Assembly: GCA_964479625.1 (NCBI GenBank)
Contig: CAYZMS010000012.1
Span: forward strand, 51,338 to 115,337
DNA: 64,000 nucleotides
Direction of reading: 5' to 3'
Source: CAYZMS01 sp964479625
GTDB lineage: Bacteria; Bacteroidota; Bacteroidia; Chitinophagales; Saprospiraceae
A program made the position numbers and the translations under genes. Each line of letters begins with the position of its first letter. Position 1 is the first letter of the stretch. Below are positions 44,504 to 54,182 of the stretch, one piece after another. Under the pieces are notes generated by a model. The model made no database searches. It saw only the letters and a list, made by a program, of their open reading frames with translations, and was not told the origin of the DNA.

Positions 44504-46744
44504 TTAGATACTACCCTCCATTTTTCGATCAAGAGTGGTGTGATAGATCTCCGCCCAGTCTGACAAAGAGCCATAATCCTGTCCGTCGATGAGGAGATCT
44601 GCCTCTGTTGTTTCTCCTAACCTGGAAAATGGTACGTTATTCGCATTCAAAAAGTTGACCACTTCATCCTCTTTTTCCGGTTGTACGGAAATAACGATCC
44701 TACTTTGGCTTTCTCCGAACAGATAGGCATCCGGTCGAAAATTATTGTCTATTTCTATATCGAATCCCAAATTTCCACTTAATGCGGATTCCATTAAGCA
44801 AACGAAGAGTCCTCCCTCGCTAATATCATGAGCAGATCGCAATAAGCCATTTCGGATCAACTTTAACAAATTGTGCTGGATCAATACCTCTTCGTCCAGA
44901 TCAAAATGAGGGGCAGGAGATTTCTCTACTCTATGGATGAATTGCAGGTACTCCGAACTATTGAAGTCGTTCATCGGTGTGCCGATCATGTAGATCTGAT
45001 CACCGGGCTTTTTGAAATTCAGGGTCATCTGCTGCCGGTAATCATCGAGAATACCCAGCATTCCAATGGTTGGGGTAGGATAGATGGGTTCGGTTTTATC
45101 CTGAAAAACAGATTGGTTATAGAAGCTTACATTCCCGCCGGTAACAGGGGTATTCAACCTACGACAGGCTTCGCCCATTCCTTTCACCGCTTGTACAAAC
45201 TGATAGTAGACTTCCGGATTGTAAGGATTTCCGAAATTCAGGCAATTCGTGATGGCAACCGGTTCGCCCCCGGAGCAGACAATATTGCGGGCTGCTTCCG
45301 CCACGGCGATCATCCCTCCAAGGTAGGGATTGGCATAGACATAGGAAGCATTGCAATCGGTGGTCATGGCAAGGGCCTTATCTGTACCTTTTATCCGCAC
45401 CAATGCAGCATCAGATGGCGCATTGGTGCTCATGCTATTGGTCCGAACCATGCTATCGTACTGTTCAAAGATCCAGCGTTTGGAGACAATATTCGGAGAG
45501 GTGAATAACTTTTTGGCTGTTTCTTTCAGGTCTTTTGGCCGAGTTATACTTCCGGCATTGAATTTAGCTGCCTGATCGAGGTATTTGGGCCGGTGGAATT
45601 TCCGTTCATAAACCGGGGCATCGCCACCTAAAACCAATGCCTGGGCGGGAACATCCGCCACGGTTTCTCCCTGAAAAGTAAATTCCAGCCTGCCGGTATC
45701 CGTCACTTCGCCAATTTCTTCGCATTTCAGATCCCATTTTTCGAAAATATCCAGCAAAGCCTGCTCCTCGCCCCGTTTAGCGACGATCAACATACGTTCT
45801 TGACTTTCAGATAGCAGCATTTCGAATGGCTGCATATCATCCTGACGAGTGGGTACCTTATCCAGGTTTATACGCATGCCAACGTTGCCGCGTGCCGACA
45901 TTTCAGAGGTAGAAGAGGTAATACCTGCCGCTCCCATATCCTGCATACCTATAATAGCTCCTGTACCGACTGCCTCCAGGGTAGCCTCCAACAGCAGTTT
46001 CTCCTGGAAGGGGTCACCGACCTGCACGGAAGGAAGATCCTCGTGGCTGTCTTCGGTCAGGTCTGCCGAAGCAAAGGTGGCACCATGAATGCCGTCTTTA
46101 CCGGTGGCCGATCCAACAATAAAAACGGGATTGCCCGGCCCGGATGCGGTGGCACTTATAGTTTTACCCACCTCAACAATTCCTACGGACATGGCATTAA
46201 CGAGGATATTCTGATTATAACAAGAGTGGAAATAAGTCTCCCCGCCCACAGTCGGAACACCAAAACAGTTGCCGTAATCCCCTATACCACTGACCACTCC
46301 TCGTAGCAAATGCTTGGTGTGTGGGTTGTCAATATTCCCGAAACGCAAGGAATTGAGAGCGGCAATGGGGCGGGCCCCCATAGTGAAGATATCCCGATGA
46401 ATACCACCAACCCCTGTTGCTGCACCCTGATAGGGCTCAATAGCAGAAGGGTGATTATGCGATTCGATCTTAAAGGCACAGGCCAGGCCATCTCCAATGT
46501 CTACCAGACCCGCATTTTCTTCACCCGCTTCTACTAACAGGCGCTTTCCTTCACGGGGAAGGGTCTTAAGCCAGACGATGGAGTTTTTGTAAGAACAATG
46601 CTCCGACCACATTACGGAAAAGATACTCAACTCCGTAAAATTGGGCATTTTGCCCATGACCTGCTGGATTCGTTCAAATTCTTCGGGATTTATACCCAGG
46701 TTCTGGGCTACTTCCAGGCTAACTTCTGGTTCCTTGGTTACCAT
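44504..46744 (-). CDS. purL: Phosphoribosylformylglycinamidine synthase, subunit PurL
   Basis: 746-residue small-type PurL of purine biosynthesis, which converts FGAR, glutamine-derived ammonia and ATP to FGAM in complex with PurQ and PurS. The N-terminal FSVMWSEHCSYKNS signature, the nucleotide-binding KIESHNHPSAIEPY and GEA/TGGIHRD-like stretch, and the C-terminal AHDISEGGL are all present. A perfect -7 box lies 23 bp upstream of the ATG. The length matches the small-subunit type. purQ and purS are not nearby. Confidence 0.94.
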   Translation of the reverse strand: MVTKEPEVSLEVAQNLGINPEEFERIQQVMGKMPNFTELSIFSVMWSEHCSYKNSIVWLKTLPREGKRLLVEAGEENAGLVDIGDGLACAFKIESHNHPSAIEPYQGAATGVGGIHRDIFTMGARPIAALNSLRFGNIDNPHTKHLLRGVVSGIGDYGNCFGVPTVGGETYFHSCYNQNILVNAMSVGIVEVGKTISATASGPGNPVFIVGSATGKDGIHGATFASADLTEDSHEDLPSVQVGDPFQEKLLLEATLEAVGTGAIIGMQDMGAAGITSSTSEMSARGNVGMRINLDKVPTRQDDMQPFEMLLSESQERMLIVAKRGEEQALLDIFEKWDLKCEEIGEVTDTGRLEFTFQGETVADVPAQALVLGGDAPVYERKFHRPKYLDQAAKFNAGSITRPKDLKETAKKLFTSPNIVSKRWIFEQYDSMVRTNSMSTNAPSDAALVRIKGTDKALAMTTDCNASYVYANPYLGGMIAVAEAARNIVCSGGEPVAITNCLNFGNPYNPEVYYQFVQAVKGMGEACRRLNTPVTGGNVSFYNQSVFQDKTEPIYPTPTIGMLGILDDYRQQMTLNFKKPGDQIYMIGTPMNDFNSSEYLQFIHRVEKSPAPHFDLDEEVLIQHNLLKLIRNGLLRSAHDISEGGLFVCLMESALSGNLGFDIEIDNNFRPDAYLFGESQSRIVISVQPEKEDEVVNFLNANNVPFSRLGETTEADLLIDGQDYGSLSDWAEIYHTTLDRKMEGSI

Positions 46745-46766
46745 AGATGTTCTTGGTTATAAAACG

Positions 46767-46774
46767 CAAAGATA
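46767..46774 (-). promoter_or_regulatory. Bacteroidota promoter -7 box (TATCTTTG) for purL
   Basis: Perfect TAnnTTTG on the minus strand, 22 bp upstream of the purL ATG, inside the gap after the amidase stop. No TTG -33 element was found at the usual distance. Confidence 0.5.
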
Positions 46775-46783
46775 AGAACAAAG

Positions 46784-48433
46784 CTAGAACATTTCCGGAT
46801 GTTGCTCTTCCCATTCTGTGGCCTCCTGAAAAGCCTGAGCGATGCGGATCAGCCGGCCTTCTTCGAATAATCGACCGGTAAAGGTAATACTGGTCGGCCG
46901 GCCATTTTCCCGAAATCCGTTTGGCACCGTAATGCAGGGGTGCCCGGTATGGTTGGTGATCCGGAAGCTGGAACTGGACCAGGATGGATGCACATAGAGG
47001 TCGACGTCCTGGAAAAGGGCATCCATTTCACCGATCAGCTGGGTCCGAAGCCGGTTGGCCTGTAGGTATTCCACCGCCGGGATGAACCTGGCCTGACGGA
47101 AGGTATTAGGCCAGGCGTTCCTGATCTGGCGGACCAGTTCATCGTCCCGATTAGAACGGGTCAAATCATCAAAGGCTGCAGCTGCTTCGGCAGAGAGGAT
47201 GATGTCCAGCCCTGGGTAATCCGGTAATTTTATCGGGACCAGTTGTGCGCCAAGGCTGCGAAGAACTTCCAGGCTAAGGCTATCCTGAGCTTTGAAACCG
47301 TAATCCCGTTCAAAGGCTTCAGCATCGTACCCAATGGTTAGTTCCGACAATGGCAAGCGGGCATTATAGTTAAAGGGGGCATCGATACAAGCCAGGTCTT
47401 TACCGTCGGCTCCGTAAATGGCATCCAGCACAAGGGCACAATCTTCAGCTGACCGGGTGATAGGACCGATCTTGTCCATGGACCAGGAGAGCGCCATTGC
47501 CCCATGGCGACTTACCCGCCCGAAAGTGGGGCGTAAGCCCGTGACTCCACAAACTGTAGATGGGGATACGATGGACCCCAGGGTTTCCGTACCTAGGGCA
47601 AAAGGCAGTAAACCGGCCGCCACTGCGGAGGCAGAGCCTGCAGAAGATCCGCTTGAGCCGGTTTCAGGGCCCCAGGGGTTCCGGGTTGTTCCTCCGTACC
47701 ACACATCCCCCCAGGCCAGGGCACCAAGTGTCAATTTGGCACAAAGGACTGCCCCGGCAGCTTCCAGTTTTTCAATAACGGTAGCGTCATATTCTAATCG
47801 TTGATCCTTAAAGGGCATTGCACCCCAGGTGGTCTTATATCCCCGGGTAGCCAGCAAGTCTTTTGCGCCGTAGGGAATACCGTGCAATGGGCCGCGATAA
47901 GTGCCGGCTGCAATATCCAGGTCTGCCTGGCGGGCCTGTTCAAGAGCCAGGGCTTCGGTCAAGGTGACCACACAATGCAGGGTATCGTCGAACCTTTCCA
48001 ATCGTTCCAGAAAAAATTCCGTGAGTTCAAAGGAGGTGATCTGCCGGGTTCTGAGGAGCTCTCCCAATTCCCGGACGGTATACCAGGCGAGCTCTTCTCT
48101 GTTTTCCGGTAAGCTTACTTTTTCGATCTCTCCTAAAACCAGGGGTTCCTGTTCAGTGGGAGGGCTATAGTGTGGAGGAAGCGGACTGAATACCAGAGCA
48201 GGAGCAACGCTATTATCGATAGGTACCGAACGGTTTTGTTCGTATAATTCCAGAGACTCCTGTACATTCGGCAGTAGCGAGTCGATCTCAGCATTGGTCA
48301 TTTCAAGACCAATTACCTTTGCCGCTGCCTGGATATCAGTACGGGTGATCTTTTTTTCTAATTGACGGGAGGTAAAAGCACCCAATAAGAAAACTATTAC
48401 CAGAAGGAGCAGTAACCGAAAATAGGAAGACAT
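46784..48433 (-). CDS. Amidase-signature family hydrolase, membrane-anchored or exported
   Basis: 549-residue amidase-signature enzyme (Ser-cisSer-Lys triad). The Lys is in YGAKDLL and the Ser-rich signature is TGSSGSSAGSASAV, which supplies both serines. The N-terminus is a hydrophobic segment (FRLLLLLVIVFLLGAF). The ATG at 48433 was chosen because the 19 residues encoded upstream in the same frame (from a TTG at 48490) are polar and precede the signal. Substrates in this family range from amides to peptides and acyl-hydrolases; the specific one is not evident. Confidence 0.86.
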   Translation of the reverse strand: MSSYFRLLLLLVIVFLLGAFTSRQLEKKITRTDIQAAAKVIGLEMTNAEIDSLLPNVQESLELYEQNRSVPIDNSVAPALVFSPLPPHYSPPTEQEPLVLGEIEKVSLPENREELAWYTVRELGELLRTRQITSFELTEFFLERLERFDDTLHCVVTLTEALALEQARQADLDIAAGTYRGPLHGIPYGAKDLLATRGYKTTWGAMPFKDQRLEYDATVIEKLEAAGAVLCAKLTLGALAWGDVWYGGTTRNPWGPETGSSGSSAGSASAVAAGLLPFALGTETLGSIVSPSTVCGVTGLRPTFGRVSRHGAMALSWSMDKIGPITRSAEDCALVLDAIYGADGKDLACIDAPFNYNARLPLSELTIGYDAEAFERDYGFKAQDSLSLEVLRSLGAQLVPIKLPDYPGLDIILSAEAAAAFDDLTRSNRDDELVRQIRNAWPNTFRQARFIPAVEYLQANRLRTQLIGEMDALFQDVDLYVHPSWSSSSFRITNHTGHPCITVPNGFRENGRPTSITFTGRLFEEGRLIRIAQAFQEATEWEEQHPEMF

Positions 48434-48511
48434 AGGCTGTTTGTTGTTCGTTAAGGAAGATAGTAATTTTTGCAAACTACCCATGCGCAAACAGCCTTTT
48501 TGGTGTCGAGC

Positions 48512-50317
48512 TTAAGAGAGTGCGGCATTTTTGGCACGCTTGCGTTCGTGTTCCTTTAAAAGGATCTTGCGCAGGCGAATGGAGTCAGGGGTTACTTCCA
48601 CAAATTCATCCCCCTGAATATACTCCAATGCCTCTTCCAGGCTAAAGACCCGGGGAGGAACCAACTTAGTTTTGTCGTCTGCCCCTGCCGAGCGCATATT
48701 GGTTAACTTTTTGGTCTTGGTAAGGTTCACCACCAGGTCTCCGGCTCTGCTGTTCTCGCCCACCACCTGGCCTTCATAAATAGCCTGATTGGCACCGATG
48801 AAGAAAATACCTCTATCCTGTAGGTTATTAATTGAATAGGGTATGGAGGTACCCGTTTCCATGGAGATCAAGGACCCGTTTACACGGCCAGGGATATCTC
48901 CTTTATGTGGCTGGAATTCCAAAAACCGATGAGTCATAACAGCCTCGCCGGCAGTATTGGTCAGCATTTGATTTCGAAGACCGATAATCCCCCGGGAAGG
49001 GATCTCGAATTTAAGGATCATGCGGTCCCCTTTGGGCTCCATCGAACTCATAACCCCCTTTCTACGGGTGACCATATCAATAGCCGTTCCCGAAATGGCT
49101 TCAGGAATATCTATCGTCAACTCTTCCACCGGTTCATGCAGCACTGTGTCAATGCGCTTGGTGATGACCTGTGGCTGTCCGATCTGCAATTCATACCCCT
49201 CTCTTCGCATCGTCTCGATCAGGACCGCCAGGTGCAATACGCCTCTGCCGTAAACCCTGAAAGTATCTGCGGAACCCGTTTCTTCCACCCTAAGCGCAAG
49301 ATTCTTTTCCAGCTCTTTTTCAAGGCGTTCCTTTACGTGGCGGCTGGTTACAAACTTACCTTCCTGTCCGAAAAAGGGCGAATCATTAATGGTGAAAACC
49401 ATACTCATGGTGGGCTCATCAATGGCAATTCGTTCCAGGGATTCCGGGCTTTCAGAATCAGCCACCGTATCGCCGATCTCAAAATCTTCGAGGCCAGTAA
49501 TGGCACAGATCTCTCCTGCAGCTACCTGCTCCACCTTCACCTTTTCAAACCCTTCGAAAAGGTACAGTCCACGGATACGGCTGCGTTGAATGCTTCCGTC
49601 ATTTTTGCATAAGGCCACCATTTGCCCGTCCTTCAAATTTCCTCGGTGTAGTCGTCCAATAGCAATCCGACCGATAAAATTCGAATAATCCAGCGAAGTG
49701 ATCAAAAGCTGAGCAGTACCCTCCTCTACCTTAGGTGGTGGGATATGCTCCATTATAGTATCGAGCAATGGATGAATATTGTCGTTTTGGTCATTCCAGT
49801 CGTAGTTCATCCAGCCAAACTTGGCGGAGCCATACAAGGTGGGGAAATCCAATTGGTCTTCGGTGGCATCCAGATTAGCCATAAGGTCGAAAACGGCTTC
49901 GTGCACTTCTTCCGGTGTACAGTTTTCCTTATCCACCTTATTGATAACTACGATGGGTTTAAGACCTAATTCAATGGCTTTTTGCAAAACAAAACGCGTT
50001 TGAGGCATGGGGCCCTCGAAGGCGTCGACAAGTAGCAGTACGCCGTCTGCCATATTCAGCACCCGTTCCACTTCCCCGCCAAAGTCACTGTGACCAGGAG
50101 TATCAATAATATTGATCTTGGCGTCCTTATAACGGATAGAGACATTTTTGGCCAGGATGGTAATCCCCCGTTCGCGCTCCAGTTCGTTATTGTCCATTAT
50201 AAGTTCACCCGGCTGTTCGTGATCCTGAAACAACTTTCCTGCGAGGATCATTTTGTCGACTAGGGTAGTTTTCCCATGGTCTACGTGGGCGATAATGGCG
50301 ATGTTCCTTAGTTGCAT
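48512..50317 (-). CDS. typA: Translational GTPase TypA/BipA
   Basis: 601-residue ribosome-associated GTPase of the EF-G-like TypA/BipA family, involved in ribosome assembly and stress adaptation. Visible motifs are G1 AHVDHGKTT, G2 ERGITI, G3 DTPGHSDFG, and G4 NKVD. Domain II, the EF-G-like V domain and the C-terminal BipA-specific part (FIGANQAIYEGQVVGENSR) are present. Length matches the family (about 600). Confidence 0.97.
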   Translation of the reverse strand: MQLRNIAIIAHVDHGKTTLVDKMILAGKLFQDHEQPGELIMDNNELERERGITILAKNVSIRYKDAKINIIDTPGHSDFGGEVERVLNMADGVLLLVDAFEGPMPQTRFVLQKAIELGLKPIVVINKVDKENCTPEEVHEAVFDLMANLDATEDQLDFPTLYGSAKFGWMNYDWNDQNDNIHPLLDTIMEHIPPPKVEEGTAQLLITSLDYSNFIGRIAIGRLHRGNLKDGQMVALCKNDGSIQRSRIRGLYLFEGFEKVKVEQVAAGEICAITGLEDFEIGDTVADSESPESLERIAIDEPTMSMVFTINDSPFFGQEGKFVTSRHVKERLEKELEKNLALRVEETGSADTFRVYGRGVLHLAVLIETMRREGYELQIGQPQVITKRIDTVLHEPVEELTIDIPEAISGTAIDMVTRRKGVMSSMEPKGDRMILKFEIPSRGIIGLRNQMLTNTAGEAVMTHRFLEFQPHKGDIPGRVNGSLISMETGTSIPYSINNLQDRGIFFIGANQAIYEGQVVGENSRAGDLVVNLTKTKKLTNMRSAGADDKTKLVPPRVFSLEEALEYIQGDEFVEVTPDSIRLRKILLKEHERKRAKNAALS

Positions 50318-50336
50318 ATATTTGAAATTCAGCGCG

Positions 50337-50344
50337 CAAAGCTA
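50337..50344 (-). promoter_or_regulatory. Bacteroidota promoter for typA (TAGCTTTG, with TTTG 23 bp upstream)
   Basis: Perfect TAnnTTTG on the minus strand, with a TTTG at 50368-50371 separated by 23 bp, within the 17-23 bp range reported for this phylum. It lies 19 bp upstream of the typA ATG. Confidence 0.6.
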
Positions 50345-50548
50345 CGACCTTTTTTCGTTTGAAATCTCAAAATTAAATTATCTGTTCATTAAACTTTTGT
50401 ATTTAATAATCAATGGCTTGTCCCTGAATGGTGCCCCTTGACCAAAGTACAATCCCCCAATATTTTTTTGGCTTTTCGAAAATAGGTCGCTATTCCTTAT
50501 CTTTATTTGGCTAGTACCACCATTTTTAAACCTAAATCATGTATTCGA

Positions 50549-52426
50549 ATGAATAAACCGATAATTTGCCTGCTGGTATTTGCTGCTCTTTGGAGTGGTC
50601 TTTGTGCCCAGGATGATATTTGGGAGCAATTAGAAAAAATTGCCATTGTGGATCAAAAAGTGATGATGCCCATGCGCGACGGGATCCGACTGGCCTCCGA
50701 TATCTATCGCCCCAAAACAGATGAGCCGGTTCCCATTATTTTTTCCCGAACGCCCTATAATTTCAACTCCTGGGGAGATGGTGAACAACGTACTCGTACC
50801 GCCCAGCGTGCACTGGAAGCTGTAAGGCGGGGCTATGCTTATGTGGTTCAGAATGAACGCGGTCGATATTTTTCGGAAGGGGAGTGGGATATACTTGGCG
50901 TTCCCCTTACCGATGGTTACGATGCCTTTAGCTGGATGGCCGAGCAGGAATGGTCGAATGGAAAAATCGGCACGCTTGGTTGTTCCTCCACCGCAGAATG
51001 GCAAATGGCTGTAGCTGCTCTGGACCACCCCGCTCATGCAGCTATGGTCCCTCAGGGCTTCGGTGCAGGAGTAGGTCGGGTAGGAGAGTACTTCGAACAG
51101 GGTAACTGGTATCGCGGAGGTGCTCAACAAATGCTTTTCACCGCCTGGCTATACGGTGTAGAGCACGATAAGTTCAAGCCTCGTATTCCGGAAGGGGCCA
51201 GCCAGGAAGATCTAATCCGGATCTCCCGTTATTACGACCTGGCTCCGGAAAATCCTCTGGTGGACATGTCGGAAGCCTTAGCCCATCTACCGGTTTCCGA
51301 TATATTGAAAAATATAAACGGCAAACAGGAGATCTACGATAAAATGATCCGGCGCAAACCTAACGATCCAGCCTGGTACGAAGGAGGACTGTACCATGAC
51401 GATATGGGCTTCGGAGTTCCCAGTTTTTGGTTCTGCTCTTGGTACGATGTAAGTATTTCCCCTAACCTGGCCCTGTTTAACCACGTTCGAAACAATATTG
51501 ATGACCCCCAGGTAGCCGATAATCAATACCTAGTGATCGCACCGACCCTGCATTGTGCCTACACCAGGGCAACGGAAAACACCATCGTCGGGGAACGCAG
51601 CGTAGGAGATGCCCGATTGAATTACGATGAACAGATATATGGATGGTTTGATTATTGGCTGAAAGGGGAGCAGAATGGCATTCTGGAAGAAATTCCAAGG
51701 GTACAGTACTACACTATGGGTATCAACAAATGGCAATCTTCGGAAACCTGGCCGCCGGAAGGAGCCGAAATGCAAACTTTCTACCTCGGGAGCGAAGGCA
51801 GTGCCAATAGCCTGTATGGGGACGGGACCTTGTCTACCTCCGGCCCCCCGGCTCAAGACATGCCCGATCATTATACCTACGACCCCATGAATCCCGTTCC
51901 CTCCTACGGTGGCAATGTATGCTGTACAGGGAATGCAGTACGGGGAGGCAGCTTCGATCAACAGGTAATGGAAGCACGTAACGACATTCTTGTTTACACC
52001 AGTGAACCCCTGGAGGAGGGGATAGAGGTCAGCGGTTTTATCGAAACAACCCTCTATGTTTCCTCCGATGCAAAGGATACTGATTTCACCGTAAAGATCC
52101 TGGATGTTTATCCGGATGGGCGGGCCTACAACCTGGATGAGACCATCCAGCGGGCCCGGTATCGTGAAGGCTACGACAAAGAGGTATTCATGGAAGAAGG
52201 AGAGGTTTATAAGATCGATCTAACGCCCATGTCGACCAGCAACTTTTTCGAGCAGGGGCATCGGATCCGGATCGAAGTTTCCAGTAGCAACTTCCCGCGT
52301 TTCACCCGAAACCTGAATACCGGTGGTAATAATTTCGATGAATTGGAAGGAGTGACCGTACACAACACCATCCATCACTCCACCGACTATCCTGCTCAGA
52401 TTCGAATACCTGTTGTGCAAAAGTGA
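50549..52426 (+). CDS. CocE/NonD family (X-Pro dipeptidyl-peptidase-like) hydrolase
   Basis: 625-residue exported alpha/beta-hydrolase of the CocE/NonD family (PepX-type), with signal peptide MNKPIICLLVFAALWSGLCAQ. The nucleophile region is GTLGCSSTAEWQ and the N-terminal RDGIRLASDIYRP is a family hallmark; the C-terminal jelly-roll domain (VSGFIETTLYVSSDAKDTDFTVKILDVYPDG) is present. Members include cocaine esterase, alpha-amino-acid ester hydrolases and dipeptidyl peptidases. The ATG at 50549 was used rather than a TTG 14 codons earlier. Confidence 0.85.
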   Translation: MNKPIICLLVFAALWSGLCAQDDIWEQLEKIAIVDQKVMMPMRDGIRLASDIYRPKTDEPVPIIFSRTPYNFNSWGDGEQRTRTAQRALEAVRRGYAYVVQNERGRYFSEGEWDILGVPLTDGYDAFSWMAEQEWSNGKIGTLGCSSTAEWQMAVAALDHPAHAAMVPQGFGAGVGRVGEYFEQGNWYRGGAQQMLFTAWLYGVEHDKFKPRIPEGASQEDLIRISRYYDLAPENPLVDMSEALAHLPVSDILKNINGKQEIYDKMIRRKPNDPAWYEGGLYHDDMGFGVPSFWFCSWYDVSISPNLALFNHVRNNIDDPQVADNQYLVIAPTLHCAYTRATENTIVGERSVGDARLNYDEQIYGWFDYWLKGEQNGILEEIPRVQYYTMGINKWQSSETWPPEGAEMQTFYLGSEGSANSLYGDGTLSTSGPPAQDMPDHYTYDPMNPVPSYGGNVCCTGNAVRGGSFDQQVMEARNDILVYTSEPLEEGIEVSGFIETTLYVSSDAKDTDFTVKILDVYPDGRAYNLDETIQRARYREGYDKEVFMEEGEVYKIDLTPMSTSNFFEQGHRIRIEVSSSNFPRFTRNLNTGGNNFDELEGVTVHNTIHHSTDYPAQIRIPVVQK

Positions 52427-52490
52427 TAGCCGGTAAACAAAAATCTCATCGGTTAATTTTTTTAGGATAAATACAATGTCCTTAAAATAT

Positions 52491-52525
52491 AAAAAGTATT
52501 GGGGTTTTAACCCCAATACTTTTTT
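52491..52525. terminator. Bidirectional rho-independent terminator
   Basis: 14-bp stem (52491-52504 with 52511-52524), 6-nt loop, with A-rich left flank and T6 at the right end. It serves the CocE-like gene and the convergent broken T9SS gene. Confidence 0.85.
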
Positions 52526-52544
52526 AAAGAAAGTTTGTAGGTGT

Positions 52545-53344
52545 CTACCTTGTCGATGGGTCATGCACAACCCGTTTAGTAAATATGCCGTCTTGTGTAC
52601 GTATACTCAGGAGGTAAAGCCCGCCCGCCAGGTTCTGTCGATCCATCCTTAGCACTTGTTCTCCGGCTGGTAGAAATGCTCCATCCAGCAATTGCCGGAC
52701 CTGCTTTCCGTTTAATCGAAGAGGATTATGCTAATACGCCGTTTTACAGGCAGATAGAAATAAATGTTGGTCTGCTCGGTGAAAGGGTTAGGAGCCACAA
52801 CGAAGTCCTTTATTTCTGCTACCGGATTAAAAACCGGGTATTCCAGAAGTTGATCCTCGATTACCTCCGGTTGTTCACGTAAGGGGACCACCGGGATGGA
52901 GCAATCTTCAATCTTAGCCAGAAAAGATCCGCCACTGGAGGCATCTGCTAAAAATCCAGGATTTAGCTTGATGGAAACACCGGCCTTGAAGGTGACGTCT
53001 GCGCCGGTTGCAACCACTACTGTCCCGGTAGTGGTAATGCTAGTAGAAGCGGTATAAACTCCAGTCGAAATTGGGCTATCTGAAAGGGTGGCCATTAAGG
53101 TTCATGCAAAAAGTGTCGGAGGGAGTGAGGAAAAGCTTACCGTTACTGACTTGGCAGCCTCCTCTTATTTCATAATTAATACCATCTTTGGTATCTTTAA
53201 AGGGTAGCCTGCAAACCCGGTAAAATCTTCTGAGGCATACACTTTGGGGTTGGTGCAGGGCTGTTCATCCTGAGCAGAAAGCTGGATATTACAGCAACTA
53301 ATCAAAAAAGCGACCCATAGGGCCATCGGTAGTGGAATATTCAT
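52545..53344 (-). pseudogene. T9SS cargo gene broken by three apparent frameshifts
   Basis: Three in-order reading frames on the minus strand form one plausible protein of about 260 residues. The first (from ATG 53344) has a signal peptide ending LSAQ. It shifts near 53190 into a frame giving KDTKDGINYEIRGG and on to NLNGHPFR. This shifts near 53090 into the frame with SDSPISTGVYTAS and the hallmark ATGADVTFKAGVSIKLNPGF, then PNPFTEQTNIYF. A missing T near 52713 shifts it again into LNGKQVRQLLDGAFLPAGEQ and KRVVHDPSTR, the end of a T9SS sorting domain. The frames stop at 53165, about 53096 and 52711. Real decay or a run of sequencing errors are both possible. Confidence 0.6.
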
Positions 53345-53436
53345 GATAGGTTGGGTTAAAGGTGAAAGGGTGTTGGCAAATATCATTTTGCCCAATAAAG
53401 CTAACCCAATTTTTAATAGCCTTTAAGGGGTGTTTG

Positions 53437-54033
53437 TCAATAAGATAAATTGGTCAATACCCTATGGATTTGGATAACCTGCGGGATCAGGGGCTGCTTG
53501 CCATCATTATGGATTAGGAAATCTGCAAGCTTTACTTTCTCTTCCTGGGGCCATTGGGCGTTCATACGGTCTTCTACAGCAGTAGCTGAGGTACCATCTC
53601 TTTTGACGACCCGTTCTATCCTTAACGCCCTTGGGGCGGTAACGACGATCACTTTGTCCAACAATCGATAATTGCCGCTTTCGAAGATCAATGCCGCTTC
53701 CTTCAGGCTATAAGAGGCCTCCAACTGGGATTGTTGCCAGCTTTGGCTATCTTTGAATACGGCAGGGTGTACCAGGCCGTTTAAGGCTTGTAGTTTCGCT
53801 TTATCGGTAAAGACCTGCTTTGCGACATAGGGGCGATTATAATGGCCGTCAGCATCATATGCCTGCTCGCCAAGTAAAGCTTTAATTCCGAAAATCAGCT
53901 CCCGGTCATTCTCTATCAACCATTTTGCCCGTTCATCTGAATAATAGACAGGGATGCCGAGGGTTTCGAATATTTTACAAACGGTGGTCTTTCCGCTGCC
54001 GATGCCGCCCGTAATGCCGACTTGAAGTGCCAT
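53437..54033 (-). CDS. coaE: Dephospho-CoA kinase
   Basis: 198-residue kinase for the last step of coenzyme A synthesis, phosphorylating the 3' hydroxyl of dephospho-CoA. P-loop GGIGSGKTT at the N-terminus, the LGIPVYYSDERAK segment with its conserved Asp, and the RVVKRDGTSATAVEDRMNAQ lid stretch are all seen. Length is typical (about 200). Confidence 0.94.
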   Translation of the reverse strand: MALQVGITGGIGSGKTTVCKIFETLGIPVYYSDERAKWLIENDRELIFGIKALLGEQAYDADGHYNRPYVAKQVFTDKAKLQALNGLVHPAVFKDSQSWQQSQLEASYSLKEAALIFESGNYRLLDKVIVVTAPRALRIERVVKRDGTSATAVEDRMNAQWPQEEKVKLADFLIHNDGKQPLIPQVIQIHRVLTNLSY

Positions 54034-54182
54034 AGGAAAGGGTGCAGTGTTTAGTAATTAAAATGCATTATCGGGTAATTAGTCTGGATTCAATCTCCTG
54101 ATTCCGGAGTCTTCTTTTCGAAAGTAAATACTTCATTGCAGAATCTAGGTACTATTTTCCAAATACTAGTTACTTTTCCCCT

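Noticed and set aside
52595..52882. 95-residue plus-strand ORF near 52.7 kb
   Set aside because: Shadow of the frameshifted T9SS gene on the other strand, which has clear sorting-domain motifs.
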